A stretch of DNA of 64,000 nucleotides from Herbiconiux sp. SALV-R1. GTDB lineage: Bacteria; Actinomycetota; Actinomycetes; Actinomycetales; Microbacteriaceae. The stretch is from the NCBI RefSeq assembly GCF_013113715.1, contig NZ_CP053344.1, positions 4,278,001-4,342,000 of the forward strand. Direction: 5' to 3'. A program made the translations under genes and the position numbers. Below, piece after piece: positions 62,178 to 64,000 of the stretch. The notes under the pieces are model-generated. The model saw only the letters and a program-made list of their open reading frames with translations, was not told the DNA's origin and did not search any database. The stretch's first letter is position 1. The number at the start of each line of letters is the position of its first letter.

Positions 62178-62519
62178 CTACTGCGTCAGCGCGAGCACGA
62201 CCAGGGTGGCGGTGCCGCCCACCAGCAGCGTGCCCGCCGCCACCTGCACCAGCCGGTTGCGCGAGATGCGCTCCCACGGTGTCTGCAGCTCGGGGCGGTG
62301 GAAGCGTCCGCGCGGATGCGGGCGGCGAGCGGATGCGGCGGCCGGCCTCGCGACGGAAGGCACCAGGTGCGCGGTCGGCGCCGAATCGGCTGCCGCACGA
62401 GGGCGCACCGTGGTGGTGTCGAGCTCCCAGAGCAGGTCGTCGAAAGCGTCGTCATCCGACGCATCCGGGTTCGAATGCACCGCGGATCCTCGGGAGGCGG
62501 GGGTCATCGCGTGGGTCAT
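62178..62519 (-). CDS. Hypothetical tail-anchored protein
   Basis: A 113-residue protein. An acidic N-terminal part (PDASDDDAFDDLLWEL) is followed by an Arg/Pro-rich stretch, then one C-terminal membrane segment (VQVAAGTLLVGGTATLVVLAL) with only two residues after it. The acidic part would stay in the cytoplasm. TAGGCT-N6-ATG marks a leaderless start at 62519. Convergent with the preceding gene. Function unknown. Confidence 0.65.
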   Translation of the reverse strand: MTHAMTPASRGSAVHSNPDASDDDAFDDLLWELDTTTVRPRAAADSAPTAHLVPSVARPAAASARRPHPRGRFHRPELQTPWERISRNRLVQVAAGTLLVGGTATLVVLALTQ

Positions 62520-62531
62520 GAGGCGAGCCTA
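62520..62531 (-). promoter_or_regulatory. Leaderless promoter, TAGGCT-N6-ATG
   Basis: TAGGCT (62531-62526) followed by six bases and the ATG at 62519; no ribosome-binding site. Confidence 0.55.
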
Positions 62532-62632
62532 GGCAGCGGTGCGCGGCGACGCGATGGGGAGAACTCCCCGTGAATCGCCGCCCGACCGGCGTGGGTGCAC
62601 CCGATGTCGGTGGTCGAGCGCAAAATTGCCCC

Positions 62633-62845
62633 ATGAACGAGACAGAACTGTGCACGAGGTGCGAGGGGTCGGGTGCCGACCCGGTCCAGGGCTGGTTCGA
62701 CGGCGAGGGCTGGTTCGACACCGATCGCGGTGACCGCGATGAGGTCACGCTGTGCCTGGAATGCCGCGGCGACGGGGTGCTCGTCGTCATCGACGGTCGC
62801 ACTTTCGACGCACTCGCACACGAAGAACTGAGACTCTCCGCGTAG
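62633..62845 (+). CDS. Small CxxC zinc-finger-like protein
   Basis: A 70-residue protein with two CxxCxG motifs, CTRCEGSG near the N-terminus and CLECRGDG in the middle. They are like one half of the DnaJ zinc-binding domain and could bind one zinc ion. The linker is Asp/Gly/Trp-rich. The ATG at 62633 starts just before the first motif. No function can be assigned; a small protein-binding or redox-sensing role is possible. Confidence 0.65.
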   Translation: MNETELCTRCEGSGADPVQGWFDGEGWFDTDRGDRDEVTLCLECRGDGVLVVIDGRTFDALAHEELRLSA

Positions 62846-62910
62846 GCTGTGCGTAGGCCGCCACCCGGCGCGGGGTCGGCCTGCCTGCGACGCTCGGGAG
62901 GAGGGGGACC

Positions 62911-63240
62911 ATGGGGTCGAGATATCGCCGCTCCAGCGCTCCCGTGAGCGTCGACGCCGTGCCCGACTCCTCCGACCCCTACACCGCCTATCTGAGCTGG
63001 GTGGCCGAGGGTCGGCCCGCACTCGGCGGAGCCACGACCATCGGCGGTGCCACCGCCCTTGCCGCTGCGCGGCCCGAAGAGGGAACCGTGCTGCTCTCCG
63101 AGCACGTGCAGGTTCAAGAGCTCACGCAGAGCGGCGCCGCGGGTCAGCCGCCGACGGCCCGAACCGAGTCCCTCGTTCCGAAGGAGTCGGTGTGGCAGCG
63201 GCTCACCGACAGGTTCCGCCGCCACACCCTCGGAAGCTGA
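62911..63240 (+). CDS. Hypothetical protein
   Basis: A 109-residue protein with no membrane segment. GGAGGAGGGGG lies directly before the ATG at 62911. The middle contains ALGGATTIGGATALAAARPEE and the C-terminus is basic (WQRLTDRFRRHTLGS). No family or motif is recognised. TAGGCT at 62845-62850 may be its -10 box, giving a leader of about 55 bases. Confidence 0.5.
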   Translation: MGSRYRRSSAPVSVDAVPDSSDPYTAYLSWVAEGRPALGGATTIGGATALAAARPEEGTVLLSEHVQVQELTQSGAAGQPPTARTESLVPKESVWQRLTDRFRRHTLGS

Positions 63241-63246
63241 GGTACG

Positions 63247-63546
63247 TCAGACGCGTGCCAACGAGAAGTGCACCGACCCCGCATCGTCGACCTGCGCATC
63301 CAGCACCGTGTCTTCGAGCACCGGCGCGACGCTCTCCTCGAGGTAGACGCGCGCCCCGGCGCTCTCCACGATCTGGTCGGTGGGCTCGGGCCGTGGCGCG
63401 ACCGCCACGTCGAAGCTGTCGTTCGTCGCCGCCGACGAGATGCGGAGCCCGGCCTCCGAGGCCCCCGGGTTCTCGCCGAGGCTCACGACGGTGCGGTCGG
63501 CGAGGGTCTTGACGACGGTGCCTGCGTTCTCGGTCAGGGTGAGCAT
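63247..63546 (-). CDS. HesB/IscA-like protein lacking cysteines
   Basis: A 99-residue protein resembling the HesB/IscA fold (MLTLTENAGTVVKTLADRTV, then GLRISSAATNDSFDVAVAP, and a hydrophobic C-terminal strand). No cysteine is present, so it cannot hold an iron-sulphur cluster in the usual way. Actinomycetes carry a family of such proteins annotated as HesB. GGAAGGA lies upstream of the ATG. Function unknown. Confidence 0.72.
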   Translation of the reverse strand: MLTLTENAGTVVKTLADRTVVSLGENPGASEAGLRISSAATNDSFDVAVAPRPEPTDQIVESAGARVYLEESVAPVLEDTVLDAQVDDAGSVHFSLARV

Positions 63547-63616
63547 GGTTCTTCCTTCCGGTTGCGATCAGGAGTCACCCACCCTTCCCGGCTCGCCGCC
63601 TCGACGGAACCCCGTC

Positions 63617-63985
63617 TCAGGGAGCTTTGCGGTGACTCCCACCTGACCCCAGACCTGGTCCGCCCTGCGCCCCGGTGCTCCCGATGATGCGCCACACCGT
63701 GCGCGTGAGCGCCGGATGATCGAGTGCGATCTGCCTCAGCACCCGGTAGTCGCGCGCCGGCGTGGGCGCCCGCCCGCCGTCTTCGGTGATGGTGTCGGCC
63801 CGCAACAGATAGACCACGAGCTCGTCGACGCTCGGCAGCTCCTCCATGAACTCCCACGGGTCTTCCCCCGCCAGCAGCCGCTCGTGCACGATGGTGTCGA
63901 GCTCGTCGGCGGCCTCGGCGCGGAGCACCTCGAGACTCGCCTGTCCCCGCGGGAAGTGCAGCCGCAGAGCGTCGTCAGAAGTCAC
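63617..63985 (-). CDS. Hypothetical protein
   Basis: A 122-residue soluble, acidic and largely helical protein (LEVLRAEAADELDTIVHERLLAG, then PSVDELVVYLLRADTI) with a Gly/Ser-rich tail. No family is recognised with confidence. The start is the GTG at 63985, directly after TAGGCT-N6. Confidence 0.55.
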   Translation of the reverse strand: MTSDDALRLHFPRGQASLEVLRAEAADELDTIVHERLLAGEDPWEFMEELPSVDELVVYLLRADTITEDGGRAPTPARDYRVLRQIALDHPALTRTVWRIIGSTGAQGGPGLGSGGSHRKAP

Positions 63986-63997
63986 CCTTCGAGCCTA
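63986..63997 (-). promoter_or_regulatory. Leaderless promoter, TAGGCT-N6-GTG
   Basis: TAGGCT (63997-63992) followed by six bases and the GTG at 63985, at the right edge of the window. Confidence 0.5.
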
Positions 63998-64000
63998 TGC

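Noticed and set aside
63571-63639. 9-bp inverted repeat GGAGTCACC/GGTGACTCC
   Set aside because: The arms are 51 bases apart and one lies inside a coding 3' end; this is weak evidence for a terminator or operator.

Overview
The window is 64 kb of very GC-rich DNA from an actinomycete, most likely a member of the Microbacteriaceae. The clues are strong G/C third-position bias, frequent GGATGC/GCATCC words, many 4-base ATGA/GTGA gene overlaps, and a set of leaderless promoters of the form TAGGCT-N6-start codon. The genus cannot be fixed from the sequence alone. No phage, plasmid, insertion sequence or CRISPR array is visible.

Region 1 (about 0.3-33.2 kb) is a large carbohydrate-utilisation locus. 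It encodes two paralogous secreted clan GH-A-like glycosidases transcribed divergently (1912-8170). Next comes a six-gene minus-strand operon: cupin-type phosphoglucose isomerase, DeoC-like aldolase, AroE-like dehydrogenase, FGGY kinase, SDR and RbsD. It also holds two GH2 beta-mannosidase-like enzymes, a GH78 alpha-L-rhamnosidase and two poorly described proteins that resemble DUF3863/DUF3864 and DUF6259. An oxidative-looking branch contains an SDR, a phosphotriesterase-like hydrolase, a KDPG-type aldolase and a 2-hydroxyacid dehydrogenase. An ABC importer is present without an ATPase, and a peptidase E-like gene closes the locus. In the middle sits an RpiR-family repressor gene (18537-19445). 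Seven good copies and one weak copy of a palindrome, TGTAGT-N3-RCTACA, lie in front of the transcription units, and in most of them the palindrome contains a TAGTNT-type -10 box. The locus therefore looks like one self-contained regulon: secreted enzymes cut a rhamnose- and mannose-type glycan, the importer brings in fragments, cytoplasmic glycosidases finish them, and a phosphorylating and an oxidative route consume the sugars. The exact sugar and pathway are inferred.

Region 2 (33.3-37.7 kb) has an AraC-type regulator, a small secreted protein and a membrane-anchored DUF2510/transglutaminase-like protein. Region 3 (37.7-45.3 kb) is an amino-sugar operon: binding protein, two permeases, NagB, a GlcNAc-type kinase, NanE and a Gfo/Idh/MocA oxidoreductase. 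It faces a GntR/HutC regulator across two CCCTAGGG palindromes. NagA and an ATPase are absent from the window.

Region 4 (45.3-64 kb) is largely housekeeping: a BLUF blue-light sensor coupled to phosphoglucomutase, prephenate dehydratase, HAD phosphatases, a maltokinase-like kinase, DUF5997 with a LysR-type effector domain lacking its HTH, a diacylglycerol kinase-like protein, SerS, two tRNA-Ser genes, an ArsR/AHSA1 pair, an LCP ligase, an acyltransferase, an alpha/beta hydrolase, and a run of small proteins. A lower-GC fic gene next to tRNA-Ser(GCU), with its own array of ACTTGAA/TTCAAGT half-sites, looks acquired.
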